A stretch of DNA of 64,000 nt from Sphingopyxis chilensis (GTDB lineage Bacteria; Pseudomonadota; Alphaproteobacteria; Sphingomonadales; Sphingomonadaceae): NCBI RefSeq assembly GCF_035930445.1, contig NZ_CP142394.1, forward strand, positions 3,257,501-3,321,500, read 5' to 3'. The notes beneath the pieces are model-generated. The model was not told the origin of the DNA and ran no database searches. It saw only the letters and a program-made list of their open reading frames with translations. The position numbers and the translations under genes were made by a program. This document shows, piece after piece, positions 34,809 through 43,683 of the stretch (position 1 is the stretch's first letter; the number at the start of each line of letters is the position of its first letter).

Positions 34809-35186
34809 TTAGCCTTCGCCGGCTTCCGACCGGTAATCGCGGCGCTCCGCAATACGTGCCGATTTACCAGTGCGGCCGCGAAGATAGTAAAGCTTCGCAC
34901 GACGCACGGCGCCCTTGCGGATGACGGTAATGCTGTCGATGTTGGGCGAATAGAGCGGGAACACGCGCTCGACACCTTCGCCGAACGACATCTTGCGCAC
35001 GGTGAAGTTGGAGCCCATGCCCTTGTTCGAGCGTGCGATGCACACGCCTTCGAAATTCTGGACGCGGGTGCGTTCGCCTTCGACCACCTTCACGCCGACT
35101 TTCAGCGTGTCGCCGGGGCGGAAGGTCGGAATGGTCTTTGCCGCTTTGGCAATTTCTTCGGCTTCGATCGTCTGGATGAGGTTCAT
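34809..35186 (-). CDS. rplS: 50S ribosomal protein L19
   Basis: 125 residues from ATG 35186, the usual L19 length plus a short acidic tail. Signatures: [68 protein letters not shown] and [18 protein letters not shown]19 lies at the 30S-50S interface. It follows trmD by 5 nt, the classical order, and ends at a strong terminator. Confidence 0.97.
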   Translation of the reverse strand: MNLIQTIEAEEIAKAAKTIPTFRPGDTLKVGVKVVEGERTRVQNFEGVCIARSNKGMGSNFTVRKMSFGEGVERVFPLYSPNIDSITVIRKGAVRRAKLYYLRGRTGKSARIAERRDYRSEAGEG

Positions 35187-35191
35187 GTCCT

Positions 35192-35929
35192 CTAGTCCTC
35201 TTCTTTTCGCCGCGCGCCAGAGGCAGGTCGGTCCCGAGCATCGACATGACGCTCCCAAAGGTCCGGCCTGCGTAACCGTGTATGATCTTGTGCCTGTTGT
35301 TTCCGCCAGGCCGCGATCTTCGCATGATCCCCCGATCGCAGCACTTCGGGGATCGTGCGCCCTTCCCATTCTACGGGTCGGGTATAGTGCGGATACTCGA
35401 GCAAACCGTTTTCGAACGATTCGTCGTCCCCGCTTGAAGCCGCGCCCATTACGCCGGGAATCAGCCGAATGCAAGCGTCGAGCAGCAGGAGCGCGCCCAT
35501 CTCGCCGCCCGACAGGATGATATCGCCCATCGAGATTTGCTCGATCGGGCGCGCGTCGAAGATCCGCTCGTCGAATCCCTCGAACCGGCCGCAGAGGATG
35601 ATCGCGCCGGGCCCTGCCGCCAGTTCGCGTATCCGGGCCTGCGTGATCGGCGCGCCGCGGGGCGTCATGGCAAGGATCGGCAGGTCAGGATGCGCCGCCG
35701 CCGCATGGTCGATCGCGGCCCCGAGGACATCGGCCTTGAGCACCATTCCCGCGCCGCCGCCCGCGGGCGTATCGTCGACGGTGCGGTGCTTGTCGGTCGC
35801 GAAATCGCGGATCTGTACCGGCGCGCAGGCCCAAGTCCCGCTTTCCAGCGCGCGCCCCGCCATGCTGTGCCCGAGCGGGCCGGGGAACATGTCGGGATAG
35901 AGCGTCAGGGGGACGGCGGTGAAGGTCAT
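35192..35929 (-). CDS. trmD: tRNA (guanine-N1-)-methyltransferase
   Basis: 245 residues from ATG 35929, overlapping the LysR stop as ATGA (35926-35929). TrmD methylates G37 of tRNAs with the CNN-type anticodons and prevents frameshifting. Seen: [41 protein letters not shown] active-site loop, [13 protein letters not shown] and the knot region [18 protein letters not shown]. The N-terminus normally follows rimM; here a LysR gene precedes it, so trmD translation depends on that transcript or on an internal promoter. Confidence 0.96.
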   Translation of the reverse strand: MTFTAVPLTLYPDMFPGPLGHSMAGRALESGTWACAPVQIRDFATDKHRTVDDTPAGGGAGMVLKADVLGAAIDHAAAAHPDLPILAMTPRGAPITQARIRELAAGPGAIILCGRFEGFDERIFDARPIEQISMGDIILSGGEMGALLLLDACIRLIPGVMGAASSGDDESFENGLLEYPHYTRPVEWEGRTIPEVLRSGDHAKIAAWRKQQAQDHTRLRRPDLWERHVDARDRPASGARRKEED

Positions 35930-36846
35930 GGCAGCGGCTCCCATAGCGCCTCGGGGAGCAGGTGGCGATCCTTGGCGAGCTCGGCGTGCAGCCATTCGCG
36001 GAAGCGTTCGATCTTGCGCACCCCGACGCGGTTGTCGCGGTGGACGAGCCACATGGCGAAGTCAGAGACGTGGAGCGTGTCGAACGGCTGGACCATGCGC
36101 CCGCTCGCGAGTTCGACGTGCCAGAACAGCGGCGTCAACATCGCGACGCCGAAACCCGCCTGCACCGCGCTCGCTTCCTGAAGCTGGCTGTCGAGTTCGA
36201 TCCCCCGGCGCGAGGGCGCCGGCGGGGTCGCGACCCCGGCGGCGGCGAACCAGTCGGCCCACCAGCTGTCGTTCGGCGCCAGCCGCTGAACGCGCAGCAG
36301 GTCGGCGGGCTCGCTGATGCCATGCTTCTCGATGAACGCGGGCGAAGCGAGCGGCGCGACATTCTGGCGCATCAGGAAGTCGCTGCGCAGTCCCGGCCAC
36401 GGCCCCTTCCCGATCCGGATCGCGACGTCGACGTTCGAGGCGTCGAAATCGATCAGCTGGTTGCTCATCGACATGCGGACCGCGAGTTCGGGGTAGAGGA
36501 GCTGGAAGCTGCCGATGCGCGCGCTGAGCCAGGTGCCGCCGAAACTCGTCACCGCGTTGATCGTCAGCACATCGGCCTCGTCGCTTGTGAGCGCGGCGAA
36601 GGCGTCACCCATCGCGGCGAAGGCGCCCGAGATCGCGGGGAGCAGCCGCTGGCCCGTTTCGGAAAGGCGCACACGCCCCTTCTCGCGCACGAAGAGCGCG
36701 CGGCCGAGCCGGTCCTCCAATTGACGGACCTGATAGCTGACCGCCGCCTGCGTCATCCCGAGCTCTTCGGCGGCGCGTGAGAAATTCTCGAGGCGCCCGG
36801 CGGCTTCAAAGGTTCGTACCGCGGCAAGGGGAGGCAGCTTGGGCAT
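35926..36846 (-). CDS. LysR family transcriptional regulator (GcvA-type)
   Basis: 306 residues. The N-terminal HTH is [20 protein letters not shown] within residues 19-38, typical of the GcvA subgroup ([20 protein letters not shown]). The remainder is a periplasmic-binding-like effector domain with the [20 protein letters not shown] region. It is divergent from the short gene at 36946 and overlaps trmD by 4 nt downstream. Its insertion upstream of trmD in an otherwise conserved ribosomal operon is unusual. The effector and targets are unknown; the divergent neighbour is the obvious candidate target. Confidence 0.93.
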   Translation of the reverse strand: MPKLPPLAAVRTFEAAGRLENFSRAAEELGMTQAAVSYQVRQLEDRLGRALFVREKGRVRLSETGQRLLPAISGAFAAMGDAFAALTSDEADVLTINAVTSFGGTWLSARIGSFQLLYPELAVRMSMSNQLIDFDASNVDVAIRIGKGPWPGLRSDFLMRQNVAPLASPAFIEKHGISEPADLLRVQRLAPNDSWWADWFAAAGVATPPAPSRRGIELDSQLQEASAVQAGFGVAMLTPLFWHVELASGRMVQPFDTLHVSDFAMWLVHRDNRVGVRKIERFREWLHAELAKDRHLLPEALWEPLP

Positions 36847-36945
36847 GCTACCTTATAAGCATAGCTTATATAGTGGTCTACGCCTTTTGTTGGCGGCGGG
36901 GTGCGGAAAGGCGCATCTGGGCTGCACCAGCGAAGGAGACTTACG

Positions 36946-37146
36946 ATGCAAGACGAGCATTTCATGCGCGGCTGGAACGAAGGTCACAACCGTTTCAGCG
37001 CAGATATCACCCGTGCCATCAAATGGCTGACCGAACCCTTCCGCCGCCTGGGCGAATATATGGGCCCGGCGAACGCGCCCGGCGTGGACGTGTTCTTCAC
37101 CCGTCGCGCCCGCAGCGGCGCGCGTTCGCGGCGACGCGGGCATTAG
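36946..37146 (+). CDS. Short basic protein of unknown function, divergent from LysR
   Basis: 66 residues from ATG 36946 with an excellent ribosome binding site (GAAGGAG, 7 nt spacing). The sequence begins MQDEHFMRGWNEGHNRFSAD and continues with an amphipathic helix (ITRAIKWLTEPFRRLGEYMG), ending in an Arg-rich tail (RRARSGARSRRRGH). No membrane segment or known motif. The divergent arrangement with the LysR gene (99-nt gap) suggests regulation by it. The strong initiation signal argues that it is real. Confidence 0.65.
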   Translation: MQDEHFMRGWNEGHNRFSADITRAIKWLTEPFRRLGEYMGPANAPGVDVFFTRRARSGARSRRRGH

Positions 37147-37178
37147 GATTCCCTGCCCCCTCTCAAAGGTCCAGGGCT

Positions 37179-37220
37179 GAACGGGGCGGAGCGATCCCTT
37201 GCAAAGGCTCCGCCCCGTTC
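37179..37220. terminator. Long hairpin between the short gene and the serine hydrolase
   Basis: GAACGGGGCGGAGC (37179-37192) pairs perfectly with GCTCCGCCCCGTTC (37207-37220), a 14-bp stem. It separates two convergent genes and probably terminates both, although no clear T-run follows on either side. Confidence 0.6.
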
Positions 37221-37235
37221 AAGGTCCGATCCAGA

Positions 37236-38753
37236 CTATCGCGCTTCGGGCGGCACGACGCGAAAGCGCAGCGCCTGAACCGTCGGCGGGGTCGTCGGCG
37301 CGAGCAGCAAGATCCCGTCGAGCTTGCCTTTCGCGCAATCGAGCCGAAAGGCGGTCGACATCGCGCCGATCGGCGCGAGCGGCTCGTCGGCCGGGCATTC
37401 GCCGACCTCCTCCTTCAGCTCCGCAAGTTCGGCCGTCCAATTGTCGGCCGAGCGGTCCATCAGGAAATTCATCGCGAGCTTGCCTTCTAGCGGACCGAGA
37501 TTTCCCGCGGCATAAGCGGCTTTTGCCGCCGCATAAGCCTCCGCCACGGCGGGCGACACCGGCACGGCGCGCGTTTCGAGCAACCCAGCCTTGCCCATCG
37601 CGACCGCCGCGTCCCACGCGGGCGCCGAAGGTCCGGCATATGTGCGGTTCGCCATTGCGAAGACGCCGACGCCATGATCCGGCATCAGCATCACATGGCT
37701 GCCATAGCCCGGATAGCCGCCGCCGTGCGCGAGCGTCAGCCCGAGGTCGCAGTCCTGCGCGACGCGCCAGCCCATGCCATAGGCGGCCGCCTGCTTGCAC
37801 GCGGTGGCGCCGCTCGCGCCGATCCGGTTGGTCACGGACACGAAATTGAGACCCTGCGCGATTTCGCGCACCGTCGCGCGCTTGACCGGGCCGGTATCCG
37901 CGTCATCGCGCGCGGGCCAGGCCGACAGCAGGAAGGCGACCCATTTGGCATAGTCGTTGGCGCTGACCTGCAGCCCGCCCATGCTGTTGAACGCGCCATC
38001 GGCCATTTCGGGCTCGGGCGACCAGCGATCATTTTCCCAGCGATAGCCGAGCGCATAGTGCACTTTGGGCGCTTTCGGCGCGTCGAAGCCGCTCGCCGTC
38101 ATGCCGAGCGGGGTCAGGATCGTCTGACGGACATAGTCGGCATAGGCCATGCCCGAGGCATTGGCGACGACGCGGCCGAGTAGCGCATAGCCGAAGTTGG
38201 AATATTCGTGAGCCGACTGCGGCGCACGGCTGAAGGGCATGCCCGCGGCGACCATTTTCGTGAATTCGGCCTGCGGCAAGACCTGCTGCCGGTCGCCCCA
38301 CGGATCGTCGGTGACGAAGCCGCCGACATGCTGGAGGAGGTCACGTATACGGATGCGCGGGCTGTCCTTCGTCGGATAGGTCCAGCCTTTCATTTCGGGG
38401 ATATGCTGTTCGGCGAGATCGTCGAGGCGAAGCTTGCCGTCGTCGCGCAGCTTGAGGATCGACAGCGCGGTGAACGCCTTGGTCATCGAGGCGATGCGGA
38501 AGAGGCTGTCGGGGGTGACCGCGCGCTCGTCGGTGATATTCTGGACGCCGATGCCCTTCACATAGGCGAGCTTCCCGTCCTTGACGACGCCGTAGACCAT
38601 ACCGGGGATATGTTGATCGGTCCGATATTTCGCGAAGAGCGCGTCGATTTCGGGTGCGAGCTGGTCGAGAGTTTCGGGCGCGGGGTCTTGTGCGACGGCC
38701 GGGAACGGCGCCGCTACCGCGATGGCCAGAAGAATAGCAATTTTTGAGCGCAT
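37236..38753 (-). CDS. Serine hydrolase (class C beta-lactamase/penicillin-binding fold), exported
   Basis: 505 residues from ATG 38753, with GGAGG 5 nt upstream. Signal peptide: MRSKIAILLAIAVAAPFPAV, then AQ. The active-site SxxK is S89-M-T-K92 in LFRIASMTKAFTALSIL; the YxN motif is EYSNFGYALLGRV, and a HGG-type third motif is LTLAHGGGYPGYGSHVML. Such proteins are D-amino peptidases, esterases or beta-lactamase homologues rather than proven resistance enzymes. A C-terminal domain of about 100 residues (after residue 400) follows. The gene sits between rimM and lysR/trmD, breaking the conserved ribosomal operon, and a repeat pair lies just upstream. Confidence 0.9.
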   Translation of the reverse strand: MRSKIAILLAIAVAAPFPAVAQDPAPETLDQLAPEIDALFAKYRTDQHIPGMVYGVVKDGKLAYVKGIGVQNITDERAVTPDSLFRIASMTKAFTALSILKLRDDGKLRLDDLAEQHIPEMKGWTYPTKDSPRIRIRDLLQHVGGFVTDDPWGDRQQVLPQAEFTKMVAAGMPFSRAPQSAHEYSNFGYALLGRVVANASGMAYADYVRQTILTPLGMTASGFDAPKAPKVHYALGYRWENDRWSPEPEMADGAFNSMGGLQVSANDYAKWVAFLLSAWPARDDADTGPVKRATVREIAQGLNFVSVTNRIGASGATACKQAAAYGMGWRVAQDCDLGLTLAHGGGYPGYGSHVMLMPDHGVGVFAMANRTYAGPSAPAWDAAVAMGKAGLLETRAVPVSPAVAEAYAAAKAAYAAGNLGPLEGKLAMNFLMDRSADNWTAELAELKEEVGECPADEPLAPIGAMSTAFRLDCAKGKLDGILLLAPTTPPTVQALRFRVVPPEAR

Positions 38754-38761
38754 CCAAACCT

Positions 38762-38845
38762 CCGTTCGTGCTGAGCTTGTCGAAGCACAGTCCTTCCCCG
38801 ACATAGAAAGGAAGAGCGGCCCTTCGACAAGCTCAGGGCGAACGG
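38762..38845. repeat. Inverted pair of REP-type repeats
   Basis: Unit 1 (38762-38790) begins CCGTTCGTGCTGAGCTTGTC. Unit 2 (38818-38845) is the reverse complement type and ends GCTCAGGGCGAACGG. It shares the CCGTTCG end with the repeats at 32942 and 48126. It marks the boundary between rimM and the serine hydrolase. Confidence 0.85.
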
Positions 38846-38862
38846 ACTTTTAGGGCGAGCGG

Positions 38863-39372
38863 TTACTCGACGAACGCCGCGTTCACGGTGACGCCGTCGT
38901 CGGTCCACGCCGGTACCGCCTGCGCAGTCATCGGCACCATGAAGCGCACGGGCTTTTTGCCGGGCTCGGCCGACTTCTCGATTTCGAGGATGTCGCCCGC
39001 GCCGAAATTCTCGACCGCGGCGACATGGCCGATGGCTTGGCCGTCGGTCGACACGCACGGCAGCCCGAGCAGGTCGTGATGATAATATTCGCCCTCGCCC
39101 AAGGGCGGCAGTGCCGAGCGCGGGACGGTGAGCAAGGTGCCGCGCAGCGCCTCGGCGCCGCTGCGGTCGGTAACCTCGGCAAAGGTCGCGACCGCGCCCT
39201 GATTGGCGGGGCGCACCGACTTCAGGGTCAGCTTGCGCCCCCCTGCCTCAAAAACGGAAAAGGCGCGGAGAGCCTCCGCGCCTTCGCCGAACAATTTGAG
39301 ACGCACCTCGCCCCGCACCCCATGCGCGCCGGCGATGGCGGCGAGGGTGACGGGGCGATTCGCGTCGGCCAA
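38863..39372 (-). CDS. rimM: Ribosome maturation factor RimM
   Basis: 169 residues. N-terminal RimM domain (VTLAAIAGAHGVRGEVRLKL, LKSVRPANQG, FAEVTDRSGAEALRG) and C-terminal PRC-barrel (YYHHDLLGLPC, FGAGDILEI, FMVPMTAQAVP). It assists late 30S assembly around the 16S head and binds S19. It is 3 nt downstream of rpsP, the conserved order. The usual next gene, trmD, is about 2.9 kb away here. Confidence 0.96.
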   Translation of the reverse strand: MADANRPVTLAAIAGAHGVRGEVRLKLFGEGAEALRAFSVFEAGGRKLTLKSVRPANQGAVATFAEVTDRSGAEALRGTLLTVPRSALPPLGEGEYYHHDLLGLPCVSTDGQAIGHVAAVENFGAGDILEIEKSAEPGKKPVRFMVPMTAQAVPAWTDDGVTVNAAFVE

Positions 39373-39375
39373 GGC

Positions 39376-40047
39376 TTAGCCTTCGGCCTTTTCTTCGCCA
39401 GCTTCTTCAGCAGGCGCGTCTTCGGCGTCGGGAGCCACCGGGCCGCCTTCGGCGACTTCCTCGGCGATCGCGGTCGCGTCTTCGGCGGTCGCATCGGCCG
39501 GGGTTTCGTCGGCGACGGCTTCGGCAACCGCTTCGGCGGTGTCTTCGCTCTTCACCGAACCGGTTGCGTCCGATTCAGCGGCGGCAGGAGCAGCGGCTTC
39601 TTCGGCCACGACGTCTTCAGCGGCAGCTTCTTCAGCCGGAGCCGCTTCTTCAGCAGCTTCGGGTTCCGGCGCCGGAGCGGCGGCAGCAGCGGCTGCGGCT
39701 TCTTCGGCTTCAGCCAGCTTCGCGGCCTTCTCTTCGGCGCGTTCCTTGGCCTTTTCGCCCGGGACCGCCTTGTTCGGGTTGTTGCGCGCGGCGCGTTCCT
39801 TGATGCCCGCGGCATCGAGGAAGCGGGCGACGCGGTCGCTCGGCTGCGCGCCGACCGAGAGCCAGTGCTTCGCGCGCTCGGTGTCGAGCTTCACGCGCTC
39901 GGGGCTGTCCTTGGCGAGCAGCGGGTTGTAGCTGCCGATACGCTCGATGAAGCGGCCGTCGCGCGGGCTGCGCGAATCGGCAACGACGATCTTGTAATAG
40001 GGACGCTTTTTAGAACCGCCGCGAGCGAGGCGAATGGAGGTAGCCAT
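39376..40047 (-). CDS. rpsP: 30S ribosomal protein S16 with long Ala/Glu-rich tail
   Basis: 223 residues. The first 80 or so are a normal S16: [40 protein letters not shown], then [20 protein letters not shown]. The remaining 140 residues are low complexity: a Lys/Glu/Ala helix (residues about 95-120), then an acidic Ala/Glu/Pro/Val tail with repeated AEEAA and EDA units. Typical S16 proteins have 80-90 residues; longer forms occur in alphaproteobacteria, but this tail is large. The tail is likely disordered and exposed. Lies between ffh and rimM. Confidence 0.95.
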   Translation of the reverse strand: MATSIRLARGGSKKRPYYKIVVADSRSPRDGRFIERIGSYNPLLAKDSPERVKLDTERAKHWLSVGAQPSDRVARFLDAAGIKERAARNNPNKAVPGEKAKERAEEKAAKLAEAEEAAAAAAAAPAPEPEAAEEAAPAEEAAAEDVVAEEAAAPAAAESDATGSVKSEDTAEAVAEAVADETPADATAEDATAIAEEVAEGGPVAPDAEDAPAEEAGEEKAEG

Positions 40048-40088
40048 GATATTTTCCTTCAGAGTTTAACGTTTAAAGTCGGGTCAGA

Positions 40089-41543
40089 TTATTTCTTTTT
40101 ATTCATCAAATTAGCGAGCTCGGGCGGGATCGACCCGCCTCCACCGAGACCGGGGAGGCCACCACCGCCGCCCATTCCGCCCATTCCGGGGATGCCGCCG
40201 CCCTTGCCGAACAGCGCGCCAAGGCCCTTGAGCCCGCCCATCTTGCGGATCTTCTTCATCGCGCTGGACATTTCCTGGTGCATTTTCAGCACCTTGTTGA
40301 CCTGCTGCACCGTGGTGCCCGATCCGTTGGCGATGCGGATCTTGCGTTTCGCGGTCAGAATTTCGGGCTTCGCGCGCTCCTTGGGGGTCATCGACCCCAT
40401 GATCGCGTCGAAATGAACGAGCGTCTTGTCGTCGGCGCCGCTCTGCGCCGCGGCGACCTGCGCCTTTTTGAGGCCCGGGATCATCCCCGCGAGCGCACCG
40501 AGGCCGCCCATGCGGCGCATCTGGTTGAGCTGCGTGCGAAGATCGTTGAGGTCGAACTGGCCCTTGGCCATCTTCGCCGCCATCGCCTCGGCCTCTTCGG
40601 CCTGGATCGTTTCGGCGGCGCGCTCGACAAGGCTGACGACGTCGCCCATGCCGAGGATGCGGCCCGCGATACGCGACGGCTGGAACAGCTCGAGCCCGTC
40701 GAGTTTCTCGCCCGTGCCCGCGAACTTGATCGGCTTGCCGGTGACCGCGCGCATCGAGAGCGCGGCACCACCGCGCGCGTCACCGTCCATGCGGGTGAGG
40801 ACGACGCCGGTGAGCGGCACCTGATCGGTGAAGCGCTGCGCGACCTGCACCGCGTCCTGACCGGTCAGGCTGTCGACGACGAGCAGGGTTTCGGCGGGAT
40901 TGGCGGTGCGCGACACCGCCTGCATCTCGTCCATCAGCTGCTGGTCGACGTGGAGGCGGCCCGCGGTGTCGAGCATCAGCACGTCATAGCCCTGGAGCTT
41001 CGCGGCCTGCAGCGCGCGCTGCGCGATCTCGACCGGCTGCTGGCCGGCGACGATCGGGAGGGTCGCGACGTCGATCTGGGTGCCGAGGACGGCGAGCTGT
41101 TCCTGCGCGGCGGGGCGATTGACGTCGAGCGACGCCATCAGCACCTTCTTGCGCTCTTTTTCCTTGAGCCGCTTCGCGATCTTCGCGGTCGTCGTCGTCT
41201 TGCCCGAGCCCTGCAGGCCGACCATCATGATCACCGCGGGCGGGGTGACGGCAAGGTCGAGTTCGGCGGTTTCGGAGCCGAGCATTTCGGTCAGCGCATC
41301 GCTGACGATCTTGACGACCTGTTGCCCCGGGGTGACCGAACGCAGGACATTGGCGCCGATCGCGAGGTCCGTGACCTGATCGATAAAGCTGCGCACGACG
41401 GGCAGGGCGACGTCGGCTTCGAGCAAGGCGATTCGCACTTCGCGCATCGCGGCGCGCACGTCGGCCTCGGTCAGCGCACCGCGACCGCGGAGCTTCCCGA
41501 AAACATCGCCAAGCCGATTGCTCAGACTATCGAACACAGCCAA
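40089..41543 (-). CDS. ffh: Signal recognition particle protein Ffh
   Basis: 484 residues. N domain, then GTPase G domain with P-loop GLQGSGKTTTTAKIA, DTAGRLHVDQQLM and TRMDGDARGGAALS; then the methionine-rich M domain (RRMGGLGALAGMIPGL, IRIANGSGTTVQQVNKVLKM) and a Gly/Met-rich tail ending NKKK. Ffh binds 4.5S RNA and nascent signal sequences and docks with FtsY, encoded at 45800. First gene of the ffh-rpsP-rimM group; its upstream region is 264 nt without another gene. Confidence 0.97.
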   Translation of the reverse strand: MAVFDSLSNRLGDVFGKLRGRGALTEADVRAAMREVRIALLEADVALPVVRSFIDQVTDLAIGANVLRSVTPGQQVVKIVSDALTEMLGSETAELDLAVTPPAVIMMVGLQGSGKTTTTAKIAKRLKEKERKKVLMASLDVNRPAAQEQLAVLGTQIDVATLPIVAGQQPVEIAQRALQAAKLQGYDVLMLDTAGRLHVDQQLMDEMQAVSRTANPAETLLVVDSLTGQDAVQVAQRFTDQVPLTGVVLTRMDGDARGGAALSMRAVTGKPIKFAGTGEKLDGLELFQPSRIAGRILGMGDVVSLVERAAETIQAEEAEAMAAKMAKGQFDLNDLRTQLNQMRRMGGLGALAGMIPGLKKAQVAAAQSGADDKTLVHFDAIMGSMTPKERAKPEILTAKRKIRIANGSGTTVQQVNKVLKMHQEMSSAMKKIRKMGGLKGLGALFGKGGGIPGMGGMGGGGGLPGLGGGGSIPPELANLMNKKK

Positions 41544-41807
41544 AATCCTTGCCTACGACGCCCGCAACGCAAAACACGCCGGTGAGCGAAACCTCGCCAA
41601 CCAGCGGTATCCGTGGACAGTGTTTCCGTCGCGGATGTCGTGTCTGCCCGAACGCAAAATGCGCGCGGACGCGGCGGCCTTTACGCAAAAGCGGCGTCGA
41701 AGGCAAGCCGCGGCCGCCATACGCGCGCGAACGACACGGCGGTGGCACACTTAACCCAAATTTCACCGCTTCGCTCCATAAAGCCCGCAAGGGTGGGACA
41801 AATTCAT

Positions 41808-43451
41808 ATGACATCGACGCCGAAGCAATTCGACCGCAGTGAGGGCGCCAAACGCGACATCATCGCCGGCGGCATCGTCGTCGCAGCGATCCTGCTCTTC
41901 GTTGGCACGGGCAGCACCGTGATGCAGGCGGCGGTTCGCGCGCTGATCGGCATCGGCGGCGGGCCCGATCGCGCGCTCGCCACGGCGCTCGTGCTCAACA
42001 TCGCGCTGATCCTGTTCGGCTGGCGCCGCTACAAGGATCTCAACCGCGAAATCATCGAACGCACCGAAGCCGAACAGCGCGCGCGCTACCTTGCCGACAC
42101 CGATCCGCTGACCGGCTTCCTCAACCGCCGCGCGCTGCTCGCGACGGGACAGCGGCAGATCGCAAGCGCGATCGCCGAAAAGCGCCATGTGGCGCTGTTC
42201 CTGCTCGATCTCGATCATTTCAAGACGGTCAACGACATTCACGGTCACGCTGCGGGCGATCGCGTATTGCAGGTCGCCGCCGAACGCATCTCCGCCGTCT
42301 TGCCGCCCAATGCGACCAAGGCGCGGCTCGGCGGCGACGAATTCGTCGCGATGCTCGCCTTCGAACCCTCGGCACGCGCCGATATCGATGCGCTGGCCGC
42401 CGAACTCGTCATGGCGCTCGACAATGTTGTCGCGCATGACGCGCAGCAGATCCGGGTCGGGGCGTCGCTCGGCATATCGCTCGCCCATGAGGCGAGCATG
42501 ACGATGGAAACGATGGTCCGCCAGGCCGACATCGCCATGTATCATTGCAAGGACGAGGGCCGGAACCGCTTTTGCTGGTTCGAGACCGGCATGGAGATGG
42601 CGGTGCAGGTTCGCAACCAGATCGAAACGGGCATTCGCGACGGCATGCCGCGCGGCGAGTTCGTCCCGCATTTCGAGCCGCAGGTCGATATCGCCAGCGG
42701 GCGGCTGATCGGCTTCGAGATGCTGATGCGCTGGGAATCGCCCGAATATGGCATGATCCCGCCCGAACGCTTCATCCCCGTGGCCGAGGAAAGCGGCCTG
42801 ATCGGCGAATTGTCGTTGAAGGTGATCCGCGAAGCGATGGAGATCGCCAAGCGCTGGGACCCGTCGCTCATGCTTGCGGTCAATATCTCGCCGCAGCAGC
42901 TGAAGGATCCGTGGTTCAGCCAGAAGCTGACCAAGCTGCTCGTCGAAACGGGCTTCCCGGCCGCGCAGCTCGAGGTCGAGATCACCGAAAGCTCGCTGTT
43001 CGAGAATCTGCCGCTGGTGCGTTCGATCGTCACCAGCCTCAAGAATCAGGGCGTATCGCTCAGCCTCGACGATTTCGGCACCGGCTACAGCTCGCTGTCG
43101 CACCTCCGCGCGCTGCCCTTCGACCGGATCAAGATAGACCGCAGCTTCATCGCCGCGATGCGTGGCAGCCCCGATGCCCAAGCCATCGTCGTCGCGATCG
43201 TGCGGCTGGGCGAGAGCCTGGCGATGCCGATCACCGCCGAAGGCGTCGAGGATGAGGCGACCGCGATCGAACTGACGCGGCTCGGTTGCTCGAAAGGCCA
43301 AGGCTGGTATTTCGGCCGCGCCTCTTCGGCGGCCGACACCGAACGGCTGCTGGCCGACCGCGGCCTGCTCCGCGCGCCGATGGTGCCGCCCCTGGGGCCG
43401 GACACGCGCTCCGACACCAGCGACGCCGAACCGCTGCGCAAGTCGGCGTAA
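41808..43451 (+). CDS. GGDEF-EAL cyclic-di-GMP signalling protein, membrane-anchored
   Basis: 547 residues from ATG 41808. Two membrane segments (about residues 18-42 and 52-68) precede a GGDEF domain with an intact RLGGDEFVAM motif but no RxxD inhibitory site five residues before it. The EAL domain reads EMLMRWESP in place of EAL-x-RW, keeps NISPQQL, EITES, DDFGTGYSS, KIDRSFI and EGVED. Both domains therefore could be active: cyclase and phosphodiesterase. Together with the PilZ-XRE protein at 30047 it forms a possible c-di-GMP producer/receptor pair. Upstream in-frame codons lie in the ffh promoter region and are not used here. Confidence 0.92.
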   Translation: MTSTPKQFDRSEGAKRDIIAGGIVVAAILLFVGTGSTVMQAAVRALIGIGGGPDRALATALVLNIALILFGWRRYKDLNREIIERTEAEQRARYLADTDPLTGFLNRRALLATGQRQIASAIAEKRHVALFLLDLDHFKTVNDIHGHAAGDRVLQVAAERISAVLPPNATKARLGGDEFVAMLAFEPSARADIDALAAELVMALDNVVAHDAQQIRVGASLGISLAHEASMTMETMVRQADIAMYHCKDEGRNRFCWFETGMEMAVQVRNQIETGIRDGMPRGEFVPHFEPQVDIASGRLIGFEMLMRWESPEYGMIPPERFIPVAEESGLIGELSLKVIREAMEIAKRWDPSLMLAVNISPQQLKDPWFSQKLTKLLVETGFPAAQLEVEITESSLFENLPLVRSIVTSLKNQGVSLSLDDFGTGYSSLSHLRALPFDRIKIDRSFIAAMRGSPDAQAIVVAIVRLGESLAMPITAEGVEDEATAIELTRLGCSKGQGWYFGRASSAADTERLLADRGLLRAPMVPPLGPDTRSDTSDAEPLRKSA

Positions 43452-43456
43452 CCCTC

Positions 43457-43645
43457 TTCCTTCCCCTCGATGGGGGAAGCAGCGAGACTTGCCAGCTTGC
43501 TGGCTTGGTCGCAGCGATGGGGGTGCGCCCTCGTCCTGAAGCGGCGGCGCGCGGACGCGCCGTCACCCCCATCCAGCTCCGCCCAATCGCTTCGCGATAA
43601 GGCTGCATATCCTTCCTCCATCAGGGGGAAGGCCCATATGGCTCG
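43457..43645. repeat. Compound palindromic element between the GGDEF-EAL gene and dapF
   Basis: About 190 nt with self-complementary ends: CTTCCTTCCCCTCGATGGGG near the left and CCTTCCTCCATCAGGGGGAAGG-type sequence near the right, each able to form a hairpin. The interior contains GATGGGGGTG and, inverted, CACCCCCATC, and the palindromic GGCGCGCGGACGCGCC. No gene. It resembles a short non-autonomous repeat element. Confidence 0.6.
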
Positions 43646-43683
43646 CTAGACTTCGCGGCCGCGCGCCCTTACATGCGCGGACT

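Noticed and set aside
37236..38753. Beta-lactamase resistance gene
   Set aside because: The SxxK, YxN and HGG motifs fit the wider serine hydrolase/class C fold, but the protein is much longer than AmpC-type enzymes and has an extra C-terminal domain. A resistance role is not supported.
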